DNA of 17,526 bases from assembly GCA_005223375.1 (NCBI GenBank), contig RXOD01004877.1, positions 1 through 17,526 on the forward strand. Reading direction: 5' to 3'. A model generated the notes under the pieces. It was not told the origin of the DNA. It saw only the letters and a list, made by a program, of their open reading frames with translations, and searched no databases. Origin of the DNA: Amoebophrya sp. AT5.2. Taxonomy: Eukaryota; Sar; Dinophyceae; Syndiniales; Amoebophryaceae. Each line of letters starts with the position of its first letter. Position 1 is the first letter of the stretch. Position numbers and translations under genes: made by a program. This document shows, piece by piece, positions 1 to 9,116 of this stretch.

Positions 1-3000
1 GGACGTAGCTGCTGCTGTGGTGGAGCCTGCTGCATCAGTGGACGTACCTGCCGCCGTTGTGCTGGAGCTGGCAGCCGCAGTTGTAGGAGCTGCTGTCGTG
101 GTGCTGATGATCACCGGAGGCTGACCAACGAAGTTGTCTCCGATGCCGTAAATTTTCGGCAGCTGCGAATTCGGCAAGTTTAGCGCCTTGAACAGGAAGT
201 CGTGTAGTGCGGTGTTAAGGGTGGAGTTGAGCATTCCCGTGGGCCAGAGGGCGGCGGAAGCAGCTGGCAGCTCGGCGACCACTTCGGCGGAAATCTCCAT
301 CGCGACCGTCCCGTTTGGCATCACGGCCGATTTCGTTGAGTTGAGGCTGACAGTGACGGAATCGAAACCGAGCTTCGCCGTCTCCACCTCCTTATTGGAC
401 TCGGCAGCGACCTGAATCAGAGATATCGCCTGTTCCTCGTCTTCGCCCTCGCCCGTTTTTTCGCGGCCATTGAATTCGCGTAGCCTTCGCCTTCGCTCTT
501 CCATCAAGAAGGCTTCCATCGCGTCGTCGAAGTCGCCCTTCGAGTCGGGGTGGTCCAGCATGAAGCTGTGCATGCGCGACGTCAGGAGCAGGCTGGTTGT
601 CGCTTGGTTCAGATAGTCGTAAAAGTCCGCGCCCATCATGTTTAGTGCTGCGATAAACGCCGGATTCTGCAGTACGTCCATGTCCACATCCGCGTCAAGC
701 GTTGCGTACACGACAATCGCAAACGCGCGCGTGTTCGCTGTGATCGGCGTGGGAGTCGTCGTAGGCACCACTGTTGTCGGGGCCACTCCAGAAGTGGTCG
801 GGGCAGGGGTCGTTGTAGCCACGGAAACTAGGGAACTGGAGGCTTCACAGCTGAAGCCGGTTACGTCCACCACGTACGGGTGCTGCATCGTGAGCAAATT
901 GTTCTTCAACAGGTCCTTCAGTTCCTCGTGCTGATCGACGGGGAGTGCGCCATCCGGGTACTTTGCGAGCAGCTCGTCATACGCGGCCTGTGTGTTTGCT
1001 TGAATCCGGACGCCGGTGAAGCCCACGATTTTCCGCGTCGGATCGCCCGTCGTCGCGTCGGCCGGTCCGGGCAGCTCCACCAGCACATCTGGCGCCGGGT
1101 TTTTCAGGAAGTCCTTGATTTTCGTCTCTGCGAGGTTGTTGGCGTCCATCAGCGAGGCGAGGTAGTCGACGAGCGTCTGGTTGATCGCGTTCTCGAGAAT
1201 GGGGTTGTACGTCACGTAGTCGGTGTCGATGTCGGCGGGGAGCACCACCAGCTGGAAGTTGAACGCGCGGTCGACGTCCCCGCCGCCCCCGACCGGCGTG
1301 GTCGTCGCCGTAAAGGTGCTCGTGCCGACTCCGGGCACGGCGATCACCGAGGAGCCGGGCGTGCCGCCGTTCGCGGGGTCGGCCTTGCTCAAATCCACCG
1401 TCCCCGGCGCCACGCCGAACAGCTGCAGCGACGCCTCGACCAGCTGCGCCAGCAGCGCGGACCCCTGCCCGGCCGGGGCGTTCGAAAGCCACGCGACGTC
1501 CACCGCGTCCGCGGTGTTCTTGTCCGCAAAGTTCAGCGTGACCGAGACGCGTACCTCTGCGCCCTCGTACACGGTGCCGCCCAGGCTGCCCAACACCGGC
1601 GGCGTCGCCAGTACGTTCTGCTGCCCGCTCAATAGCGAGTCCGCGTCAAAATCGCCGTTCTTCGCCGTGTACCCCAAGATCGCCATGAAGTCGAACACCG
1701 TCTTGTTCACAGTCTCGGCCCAGCCCGAGGAGTCGAGGACCGCTCCCTGCACGTCGTCCGTGGTGGTGTCGATCGTGAAGGTGAAGGTTCGGATTATGGA
1801 GAACATCACCGGGGGCGGGGTGGTGGTGGTCGTCGTGACCGCGCCCTCCACGGCGCGGACCTCCTCGATCGGGTACGGGTACAAACCCAAACCACCGTTC
1901 GCCACCGGCTGCACCACCTCGCTCTCCAAAATCGCCAGCAGCTCCGCCTCCACGCTGGCTGCCAGCGGCTCGCCGCTCTCCCAATTCTGCAGGAATTCCG
2001 CAGTCACGGCGGTATCGTCGATGCCGATCGTGAACTCAACGTCCATCACCGGGTGCAGGCCCTGCACCACCGCCGGCGGGTTCCCGCTGTTCACGTCGCC
2101 CGTCAGCGTCGTGACCAGCGCGACGCTCACAGCCTTCATCTGGAGGATCTCGTCGTCCGCCGCGCCCCCCGGCAGCGACGGTAAAGATTTTTTCAGGTAG
2201 TCGAGAATCATGTTGCTGCACGCAATTTGGAAGTCGGCGTTGGCTTCGATCTCGGCTGCCGCGTCCGAAATCGTCGTGGAGCCGAGCAGCACGTTCACCG
2301 AGCGGCGGTAGGTGGGCGTGGTAGTGGTCGTGGTGGTGGTCACGAAGGGGTCGCTCCCCGCCACCGACACGACCGCGAGCACGAGCGACGCCGACAGGTC
2401 CACCACCATCGTCGCGGCGCCGGTCGCCGTGGACACGCTCTTGTACACGAGTAGCCCCTGCGTCTCCAGCGCGGCCAGAAAAAAGTCCTGCAGCTCGCCG
2501 AGCAGGGTGGCAGAAAGCGTAAAGCTGTGGTTGGGCCACTCCGCGACCAGGGCCGAGTAGTCCGCTTGGCCGGTGATGGTGAAGTTGTAGGTCACCTCCA
2601 GCGCCACGTCCTGCACCACCGTCCCATCGGCCAACACGGTCGGACCGGACTGCAGCACCCGCGGCACCGTCTCCTGCACCTGCACGCGCGTCTCGTCGAC
2701 GGTCGTCTCCGCGGTAATCCAGCTGGTGGCGGTCTCCGTCAGCGCCTCCTTAACCTTCTGCCCGAGCTCGTTGTCCTCCGCACACAGCGCGGTGACGTTC
2801 GAACTCGGACTCAGATACAGGGCGAGCGTCAGCGCGCGCGCGGTTTCGATGTCGGGCGGAGGGGTGGTCGTGCTCGTCGACGATGGCGCCGGCTGTGCGC
2901 CGACGTCCACCACCTGGAGGATCGGAGGCATCGCCCCGGTGGTCGCCAGCGTGCCCCCCCCGCCCACGTTGGTTGTGAACAGCTGCTGCAAAATCGCGTT

Positions 3001-6000
3001 CTGCACCGTATCCAGCGCCGTGTTCGGAAAAACGGCATCCAACGTCGCCACGTCCTTCGTCGCAAACAGCGCTTTCACCCCGAAGAGCGTTCGAAGTGCG
3101 TCGCTTCCGTCGGATGGATTGGTGGCCATCGTGGAGGAAATTTCTACGAGCGTCAGGTCAGTCAGCATCACCTCGTCGGGCATGATCAGCCCCAAGCTGG
3201 CGACGTAGTCCGAGAGCGTGTCGTTTATGGCGAGCTGCAGCTGGGCGCTCCCCGAGGCAGAAGCTGCACTGGTCGTGGCGGTCGACGGGTCATAGTTGTT
3301 CACCTCGCTGATCAGGTCCCCGACATCCGTGGTCGACGCCAGCAGCAACTCGGCGTCGAAGATGCGCATGATGCCCTCCGTCCACACCGGGGTGGTTCCA
3401 CCCATGGGATTCGTGGTGACGGTCGTGACCGTCGACTGGGGAATGCACACCGCCGTGTCCACCGCGATCACAACGTTCGGCGGCATCGGGTCCGAGCTGT
3501 CGATGCCCAGGGGGAGGTTTCCCAGAGTCGGGGCGTTCTTCAGCTCCACGAGAAGAAACTTCACGAACTCCCGCATGGAGCCCTCGTCCAGCGCTTGCGT
3601 CGGGGCCCAGATGTTGCTCAGCAGCGCGATTTCGTTCATCGTGAGAGAATACTCGAGCGTCGCCTGCATGGTCAGGTTGAAGGCCTCCCCCGTCGGGTTG
3701 TAGTTGGAGTTCAGGCTTCCCGGGTCCTTTTCGTAGTTCACGATCGAGACCAGCTCCAGCCCGACCTTCTGCGCGTCGACCGACTCCACCACGACGCCGG
3801 CGACCGGGTCTGACGGCGCCACGCCCACGGCCTGCAGGAACTTCCTCCCGGCGTCGCTCAGCGCCGTGGTGAGTTCGGCGTGGAGCGCCGTGGCGCCCGG
3901 CGCGAAGAACTCCGTAATGTCCGAGTCTTTCGCAAGCAGCAGGCTGAGGACGACCGTCCGCGGCGTGGGCGTCCGCGGGATGGGGGTCGTGGTGGTGGTC
4001 GTGGTGGTCGTTGGCGCCGGCAGCGACGTGATGGCGGACACGGAAAACACCTGCGGTACCTGCAGCACCGCGATGTTCTGCGACAGCAGCTGCTTCAGCA
4101 GGTAGTCGTCACTGCTGGACAGCGGCAGCGTGCCCCAGTACGGGGTCAGCGCGTCCACGTTCGGGTTCGCGCGGATGGCCACCGTGCAGCCCACGATCAG
4201 GTCCTGGCAGGCGGTGCCGTCGGCGTTGGTGGACGCGGTGGCCGCGAGTTCGTCGAGCACCACGTCCTCGATCGTGACATTCTGCAGCGACGGCGGCACC
4301 GCCTGCGCGTTGGGGAACGAACTCGCCAGAAGGTTGCTGATGTAGTCCGCCACAGTCTGGTTCACGGCTTCGCGGAGCAGCACGTCCGCAACCACGGAGT
4401 CCGGCGAGGTCACGGCGTCGATCTTCAGCTGGAGGTTGAAGCCGCGCAGCAGCGGCGCGGGCGTCGTCACAACGGTGGGCGTCGGCACGCCGATCACGCT
4501 GCCCACGCTCGTCACGAAGATCGCGCTGCCCGAAGAAGAAGGAGAACCCCCACCTCCACCTCCAGCGGCCGCGCCGCCGCCTGCTGCGGGATTGCCACTC
4601 GCGTCGGGGGGCGGGCTCACGAGACCCTTGCCCTGGACCCAGCTGTTCAGGAACTGCCCCAGCAGGGCCGACTGTTGCGCCGTCGTGTTCGTCCCGGGCG
4701 GCCAGGTCTGCAGGATCTCCGTTCGCGCCGCGTCTGGCGCCAGCTCCAGCACTGCGTCCGCCCGCAGCCGGGCTTTTGTGACCAGGACGTTCGCGTCGTT
4801 TCCGTCCGTGTCGTTCACGACCAGGATTTCGTTCGCGACCACGCTCAGCGGCTCCACCGCCAGCTCCTTCACCTCCACACTCGCGACTACGTCCGTCAGC
4901 GTCTGCGCGAAGCCCATAACCGTCTCGTTCACGGCCTGCCGGAAGTCGGGGTTGGCGCACACGTCGTGCGTGACGTTCAGGCCGTCGGTGACCGCGACGT
5001 CGAAGACCAAACTGTACAGCGTGTCGGGTACGGAGTTGTCGACCGCGGGCGGCGCGAACATCGAGAGCTCGGGCGGGGCAATGATATACGCGGCCTTCAC
5101 CTCCTTCACCACGGACACGAACGAGGCAGTGCTGGAACCGGTGGTGGTACCGCCCGAACTGCTGACCGTGCTGCTCGAGCTAGTACCGGAAGAAGAAGTA
5201 GAAGAGGATATCCCGTACAGGTTCAGGTACATGAGCTGCTTCAGGTCGTCGTTCGGCACCAGGTCGATCGCATTGCCCGGCCACACCGTGGACTTTATGG
5301 TGTCCACCGTGGGCACGTACGCCGTCCAGTGCGCGAAGGCGTTGAACGTGGCGAGCGCCTCCCCCGTGGTGGCCCCGGTCGCGCCGTCGGTCAGCTGTTC
5401 CACGCTCAGGACGTGCAGCTTCATCGCGTCGAAGAATTTCGCCGGGGAGACGTAGGCCTCATCCACCTTTCCGTCGTCGGTGAGGTAGTCCACGAACGTA
5501 TCGTTCACCATCTGCAGGAAGTCTGTGTTCAGTGCCAGCGCCGGCACGTCCACAAGGTTGGGCGCCGCGGTTGTGCTGCTGTCGTCTTTGAGGAGGAGTT
5601 TGAACAGGATCCCCCTCGCGAACTCCTCCGTCGGGGGCGGGGTCGTGGTGGTGGTGTACACTATTCCCTGCGGGGAATACTTCACGCCAACCACGCCGTC
5701 GATATCCGCAACCGGCACCGCGTTGATCCCCTGCGTGAGAAGCGACTCCAGCAGCTGCTGCTCGCCGGCGGCGAGCGGCGAGCAGCACGGCCACGCGGCC
5801 TCGAGGATGGACTTCACCGAAGCGTTCGGCACGAGGAACGTGACGGTGGTGCGCAGGCTCACCTTGTTGCTGCCGGTGGTCACCTCCGCAATGTCGCTCT
5901 CGACTTCCGTCATCGTGACGGAGAGGTAGGAGGGCTCCGCGGGGTCGAAACAGTTCAGGCCCATTTCGTCCAGAAAGGCGGCGGCGGTGTCGTTCATGGC

Positions 6001-6096
6001 GACAGCATACGCTGGATCGTTCGTGATGTCCACGGGATCCTTCCCGGTGGGCAAAATCAGCTCCGCAACCCAGATGCGCTGCGTCTCGGAGGCCAC
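1..6096 (-). CDS. Exon G: giant array of Thr-linked repeat units (3' end outside window)
   Basis: 2,032 codons with no in-frame stop. I checked every codon of this frame; it opens after a TGA at 6151-6153. It encodes eleven diverged units of about 140-200 residues joined by low-complexity linkers (positions under the repeat-array entry). Each unit has a strand, a helix often reading A(V/I)N-x-T-x-x-D-Y-L, a strand, then a second strand, an aromatic-Pro step and a second amphipathic helix. The pattern looks like a duplicated beta-alpha-beta, perhaps SEA- or ferredoxin-like; the fold is inferred. Many N-x-S/T sites and Thr/Pro linkers suggest a secreted, glycosylated protein. An insertion in the last unit (about 430-520) carries EERRRRLRE, an acidic run and SLIQ. 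The acceptor is CATCGACAG before GTG, phase 0, giving the domain start RIWVAELIL. No transmembrane segment is seen before the window ends. Confidence 0.85.
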   Translation of the reverse strand, partial: MASETQRIWVAELILPTGKDPVDITNDPAYAVAMNDTAAAFLDEMGLNCFDPAEPSYLSVTMTEVESDIAEVTTGSNKVSLRTTVTFLVPNASVKSILEAAWPCCSPLAAGEQQLLESLLTQGINAVPVADIDGVVGVKYSPQGIVYTTTTTPPPTEEFARGILFKLLLKDDSSTTAAPNLVDVPALALNTDFLQMVNDTFVDYLTDDGKVDEAYVSPAKFFDAMKLHVLSVEQLTDGATGATTGEALATFNAFAHWTAYVPTVDTIKSTVWPGNAIDLVPNDDLKQLMYLNLYGISSSTSSSGTSSSSTVSSSGGTTTGSSTASFVSVVKEVKAAYIIAPPELSMFAPPAVDNSVPDTLYSLVFDVAVTDGLNVTHDVCANPDFRQAVNETVMGFAQTLTDVVASVEVKELAVEPLSVVANEILVVNDTDGNDANVLVTKARLRADAVLELAPDAARTEILQTWPPGTNTTAQQSALLGQFLNSWVQGKGLVSPPPDASGNPAAGGGAAAGGGGGGSPSSSGSAIFVTSVGSVIGVPTPTVVTTPAPLLRGFNLQLKIDAVTSPDSVVADVLLREAVNQTVADYISNLLASSFPNAQAVPPSLQNVTIEDVVLDELAATASTNADGTACQDLIVGCTVAIRANPNVDALTPYWGTLPLSSSDDYLLKQLLSQNIAVLQVPQVFSVSAITSLPAPTTTTTTTTTPIPRTPTPRTVVLSLLLAKDSDITEFFAPGATALHAELTTALSDAGRKFLQAVGVAPSDPVAGVVVESVDAQKVGLELVSIVNYEKDPGSLNSNYNPTGEAFNLTMQATLEYSLTMNEIALLSNIWAPTQALDEGSMREFVKFLLVELKNAPTLGNLPLGIDSSDPMPPNVVIAVDTAVCIPQSTVTTVTTNPMGGTTPVWTEGIMRIFDAELLLASTTDVGDLISEVNNYDPSTATTSAASASGSAQLQLAINDTLSDYVASLGLIMPDEVMLTDLTLVEISSTMATNPSDGSDALRTLFGVKALFATKDVATLDAVFPNTALDTVQNAILQQLFTTNVGGGGTLATTGAMPPILQVVDVGAQPAPSSTSTTTPPPDIETARALTLALYLSPSSNVTALCAEDNELGQKVKEALTETATSWITAETTVDETRVQVQETVPRVLQSGPTVLADGTVVQDVALEVTYNFTITGQADYSALVAEWPNHSFTLSATLLGELQDFFLAALETQGLLVYKSVSTATGAATMVVDLSASLVLAVVSVAGSDPFVTTTTTTTTPTYRRSVNVLLGSTTISDAAAEIEANADFQIACSNMILDYLKKSLPSLPGGAADDEILQMKAVSVALVTTLTGDVNSGNPPAVVQGLHPVMDVEFTIGIDDTAVTAEFLQNWESGEPLAASVEAELLAILESEVVQPVANGGLGLYPYPIEEVRAVEGAVTTTTTTPPPVMFSIIRTFTFTIDTTTDDVQGAVLDSSGWAETVNKTVFDFMAILGYTAKNGDFDADSLLSGQQNVLATPPVLGSLGGTVYEGAEVRVSVTLNFADKNTADAVDVAWLSNAPAGQGSALLAQLVEASLQLFGVAPGTVDLSKADPANGGTPGSSVIAVPGVGTSTFTATTTPVGGGGDVDRAFNFQLVVLPADIDTDYVTYNPILENAINQTLVDYLASLMDANNLAETKIKDFLKNPAPDVLVELPGPADATTGDPTRKIVGFTGVRIQANTQAAYDELLAKYPDGALPVDQHEELKDLLKNNLLTMQHPYVVDVTGFSCEASSSLVSVATTTPAPTTSGVAPTTVVPTTTPTPITANTRAFAIVVYATLDADVDMDVLQNPAFIAALNMMGADFYDYLNQATTSLLLTSRMHSFMLDHPDSKGDFDDAMEAFLMEERRRRLREFNGREKTGEGEDEEQAISLIQVAAESNKEVETAKLGFDSVTVSLNSTKSAVMPNGTVAMEISAEVVAELPAASAALWPTGMLNSTLNTALHDFLFKALNLPNSQLPKIYGIGDNFVGQPPVIISTTTAAPTTAAASSSTTAAGTSTDAAGSTTAAATS

Positions 6097-6395
6097 CTGT
6101 CGATGAAGATGATGTCGTGGATGTTGTGGAATGTTGTGGGACCACCTGCATCATCGTGCGGATGACGACCACGACAGGGCTGCAAGCCGTCGTGCTACCA
6201 ACGATAAGATGGGAACGCATGATCATGTCCATGCTAGACGTAGTATCCATAGTACCTACATGTGCATCTACATCAACAGCACGTAGGTAGCTGCAAGATG
6301 GGAAAAAAGTCGCCGCTACTTTTCCAGTGAAGTAAAGAGTTTGTAGTTTTACTATTCTGGATCTGGAGCAGCAGGAGGTGCCGCTGACCTTAATT

Positions 6396-6445
6396 GACGC
6401 TGTCGCTTTATCATGCAAGACGCTGTCGCTTCCTTTATCATGCAA
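6396..6445. repeat. Short tandem duplication in the F/G intron
   Basis: Two adjacent copies, 6396-6418 (23 bases) and 6419-6445 (27 bases). Both start GACGCTGTCGCTT and end TTTATCATGCAA or nearly so; the second has about four extra bases. They account for the start of a spurious minus-strand open frame ending at 5459. Confidence 0.85.
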
Positions 6446-7165
6446 AAGCGCTTCATCTAGTTCTAAACGATGACCATGACGACTCGTAGTATTAAAGCGA
6501 GTGCGTTAGCGACAAATCACAAATTAAATCGTCCTCCCATTCTTCATGCAAATTTCTGCGATCGCGACGGCGCATCCGTTGAGGCATCTCCGCGAGCCGG
6601 CACACCCGCTCACGCCTGAGCTTCAGAAGATAACGGCGGGGAAACATGCTCAACTGTCCCTGCTGCCCACCACTTTAGAGTCTTCGTCAATTATGATTCA
6701 TGATGTGGATTAACAAGATCCTCAGTTCGATATCGATTCTACACCAATTCGGTCACGAAAAAGCCATGCCCTAGCTAGTACGCAATGTTCGTTGCACATC
6801 ATCGGCCTCCTCGAATTTACATGCAGCGATGTTGGAGTTGGAGGTTTGTAAAAATACGTAGGGTAAGGGTAGTGCTGTGCCTGTACGTGGTTCGTTCGTG
6901 GTTGTAACGCTACGTTAAGAGGCCTGCTGCATTGCGTAGACTGATACGGAGGAGGTCACGGAGACGGATTTCCAGTTTCGTTTCGTTTCGTTTTACGATG
7001 AGAATGAAATGTTCTGATTGTCATGCGAAGGTAGATGAGATTGGCTACGACTTCTACTAGGGGGAGAAGATGTCAAAAGGTTCATTTTTCATCATCCGTG
7101 CCCGGAAAAGGCACGACGTCGGCAAGAAAATCTAAACAAAAAGTAGATCACCCTGCAGCTCCTTC

Positions 7166-7196
7166 CAGAGCCTCGCTGAAAGACCACGAGGCTCTG
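7166..7196. repeat. 10-bp perfect hairpin in the F/G intron
   Basis: CAGAGCCTCG (7166-7175) and its exact complement CGAGGCTCTG (7187-7196) flank an 11-base loop. There is no T-run after it, so it does not look like a bacterial-type terminator. Role unknown. Confidence 0.8.
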
Positions 7197-8073
7197 CTGC
7201 TTGATGCATGCGAGCAGGAGCTAGTAAGCGTGACAATAATTCTTGAAAAAGAAATTTTGAAAGCTGTGCAAATCGAAGTCAAAAATTTCATACCTGCTAG
7301 GATCGGACGACAATAATTCTTTTTCTTGGAACCAACACAGAATGGAAAAAGTTGCTGCTGGTAAAAGGCTCGCTAAGTTTATTTCAGTGCCAGCGCGAGT
7401 CGGCTCCGCTCCCACAACAAGAGGAGCGGGAGGAGGAACAGTCCAACGAACTGCGCATGCGCTCTATACAAAAAAACTATACTTGTATACCGTCCTCTAC
7501 TTGATCTTGAATGTTGCGTAGCTATTCTTATTTGTATTTCAAGATACGTCTACGAGAGTCAGAGTCTCAAAAAAGATGAACAGTCAAAAAATATTCCGCG
7601 TCAGACAAGGGCTGTCTCATCGGCCGCTCCTCTTGTAAAAAGGCTAGAATCAAAGTAGTAGTCACACCCATAAAACAACAGTCGCTGATGGGCTGATGTC
7701 TCGAGTGTGCTTTCCTCTGCAACTGTATTGAAATAGAATCTCGAAAAAGTCTGCAACCTGGAGAGGTCTTCCCCTTCTCTGCTGTAAAGTCTAGAATAAA
7801 AGTTGTAATAAATCAAGGCTTTTCTTTTTGCACGACATAAGATTCGACTAAAAAGGAATTTGGCACCGCGCGTAGCGTTTAACGGTTAATGAGGTTGTCC
7901 ATTGTTGAGCACCAACTGACTCTCTGGCAGCAAAAGTGAGCTACTTCGTCCTAATTGTATTGTTCTTCTTCCTCTGCCGCTGGTCTGTGTGTCTCGTGGT
8001 GCCAGATAGTTTTTGGGCAGTTCGGGTCGATTCCTCCTAGGCCAAACAAAATGCAATTAGTGCGCTGCAGTAC

Positions 8074-8771
8074 CGAGATCGCCGCGGTTGTGGTTGTTGT
8101 GGTGGTGGTGGTTGTGGTTGTGGTGGTTTCGCCGCCCAGGAAGTACGAGACCACGCACGACGTTATTCCGTTGGACCACATGGCTGCTTCCATCAGCTTT
8201 TGCAGGTACAGTCGGTCTCCTTCGGTCGTCAGTCCGCTCGCCGGCCAGGCGTTCGTCGCGGAGGCGATGTCCGGCACCACCGCCTCGTAGGTCCCGGTCA
8301 CCTGCACGCGCTGTTCCCCCGGTACGCTCGACGCGACCGACAGCAGCAGCAGCAGCAGCGGCGTGGTCGACGCCACCGTGCTTGTCGCCTTCAGCACCGC
8401 CTCGGGCGCCATCGTCAGCGGCGCCATCTGGTTGGAGAGGAAGGCGGCCACTCCCTCCTGTATCGCCCGCTCGAACTCAGGCGAGGCCACCAGCTGACCA
8501 GCGTCTTGCGTGTTCGGGACGTCCAGCCCGATCTCGTACTTGCGCACGAAGTTGGCCTGCCCGTAGGTGGAGCTCGTCGTGGTGGTGGTCGTGGTGGTTG
8601 TGGTCGAGCAGTGCCGCCACTGGTCGATGCCCAGGACGTTGATCTGGGGGAGCATGTAGATGCCGCCGACAATGCCAAACTGCGTCGCGATCTGCTTCTG
8701 CACGGCGGAAGACAGGAGCGCGGCCTCGAGCACGAGCTCCATCGGCTCGGGCATCTCTATGAGGGGACCAG
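8074..8771 (-). CDS. Exon F: first Thr-linked repeat units
   Basis: About 232 codons. They start with the helix (MELVLEAALLSSAVQKQI) of a short first unit whose first strand lies at the end of exon E. A run of ten threonines follows (8575-8604), then a full second unit with helix FERAIQEGVAAFLSN, a Leu run encoded by six CTG codons, and an AWPAS step at about 8245. A run of fourteen threonines (8086-8127) closes it. The acceptor is ATACCTCCAG before CTGG, phase 1. The 3' end is uncertain: I place it at TCG then GTACTG (8073), phase 0, because the residues after the threonines up to the TAG at 7951 do not resemble any unit. A stop (TAA) directly precedes an ATG at 8791-8793. A separate gene starting there is possible, but it would lack the first strand of the unit. 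Confidence 0.65.
8341..8358. repeat. (CAG)6 microsatellite inside exon F
   Basis: Six CAG triplets on the plus strand, read as six CTG leucine codons on the coding strand, inside the second Thr-linked unit. This is a likely length-variable site. Confidence 0.85.
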
Positions 8772-9116
8772 CTGGAGGTATGGTCACAGGCATTTATTCC
8801 AACGAACTCCAGCTGCTGCACGCCATGCATAAACAAGTGGACCACTATGAATGTTGTTGGAGTTGTTGGGGATTGTGTTCAGGAGGAGGCTCACCCGGGA
8901 GATCGAGATCATACAGCCATTGACAGGTAGAGGCGGGCGGCCATAGAAAGCCTTAGCCTTCATCTGCCGAAGGCGGTCGTCCTCGTCATGTCATAGATAG
9001 GTACAAACTTTTAATTGATTCATAGAGCCTGAAAGTAGGCATAGGGCCACAAACGGGAGCGCCTTCTTCTAAGGTGGCGACGTAAAAATGTTCAACATTG
9101 CTAGTTGCCTACTTGC
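8772..9116 (-). other. Intron E/F (345 bp), GC-AG type
   Basis: The donor is G then GCAAGT, the usual GC-donor context, and the acceptor is ATACCTCCAG, phase 1; the join reads VGPAGYAGPL. Both borders carry the 9-base word CCAGCTGGT (minus strand; plus-strand ACCAGCTGG at 8767-8775 and 9121-9129), whose core CCAGCTGG is a palindrome. Just outside or inside the borders ATGCC(G/T)GTGACCAT also occurs twice. Splicing anywhere within the repeat would give nearly the same protein. Alternatively this is an intergenic gap before a new gene starting at 8793. Confidence 0.58.

Larger units (their letters stand above)
6097..8073 (-). other. Long non-coding stretch between exons F and G, probably one intron (about 2 kb)
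   Basis: AT-richer than the exons, with frequent stops in all frames. The acceptor side (CATCGACAG) is reasonable and the donor (GTACTG at 8073) is tentative. Small open frames (7035-7316 plus, 7221-7415 minus, 7601-7816 minus) show no recognisable domain or coding-type composition. It holds a short tandem duplication (6396-6445), a (TTTCG)3-like run near 6975-6994, and a 10-bp hairpin at 7166-7196. It may contain an unseen small exon or a decayed mobile element; nothing here can be named. Confidence 0.5.
1..8604 (-). repeat. Tandem array of at least twelve diverged protein units with low-complexity linkers
   Basis: Linkers and units alternate from high to low coordinates. Linkers: Thr10 (8575-8604), Thr14 (8086-8127), Thr5-Pro3 (5641-5655 plus three Pro), Ser/Thr (about 5119-5205), Gly/Ser/Ala (about 4525-4610) with PTPTVVTTPAP (4453-4490), Thr9 (3985-4011), TVTTVTTNPMGGTTP (3388-3432), PAPSSTSTTTPPP (2854-2892), Thr8 (2317-2340), Thr6-Pro3 (1810-1836), ATTTPVGGGG (1279-1317), Thr/Pro (745-816) and Thr/Ala (1-111). 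Units lie between them. Thr runs use mixed ACC, ACG, ACA and ACT codons, so they are not a plain DNA microsatellite. Units are too diverged to be recent copies; they are recognised by the N-x-T helix and the W-P step. Confidence 0.8.

Noticed and set aside
1223..2200. Plus-strand frames with Val runs (for example 1223-2200, 4436-5455, 7955-8290)
   Set aside because: The Val runs are the complement of the Thr runs, read in another frame. The minus-strand frame is far longer and has consistent repeated units.
2302..2343. GTGGTGGTCGT-type tracts as CRISPR or satellite repeats
   Set aside because: They are Thr-codon runs with mixed third bases, short, at irregular spacing, and without uniform spacers.
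3880..6165. 761-codon plus-strand open frame, and similar ones at 2527-3813 and 880-1635
   Set aside because: They lie exactly opposite the coding frame of exon G, use its codons reversed, and give Arg/His/Gly-rich protein without domains. They are shadows of GC-rich codon use.
5459..6445. Minus-strand frame beginning MHDKGSDSV
   Set aside because: It is in a different frame from exon G; its start lies in the short tandem duplication and its second half overlaps exon G out of frame.
7035..7316. 93-codon plus-strand frame in the long intron
   Set aside because: No recognisable motif, no coding-type composition, and it contains the 10-bp hairpin. Not supported as a gene.
7406..7429. 7-bp inverted repeat CCGCTCC/GGAGCGG as a terminator
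   Set aside because: Short stem, no following T-run, and the context is eukaryotic. It is probably chance in a GC-rich patch.
8477..8845. Gene start at the ATG near 8791-8793 (MPVTIPP) as a separate protein
   Set aside because: Possible but less likely. A stop directly precedes it, and the protein would lack the first strand of the unit, which exon E supplies across a GC-AG intron in matching phase. Kept as an alternative.
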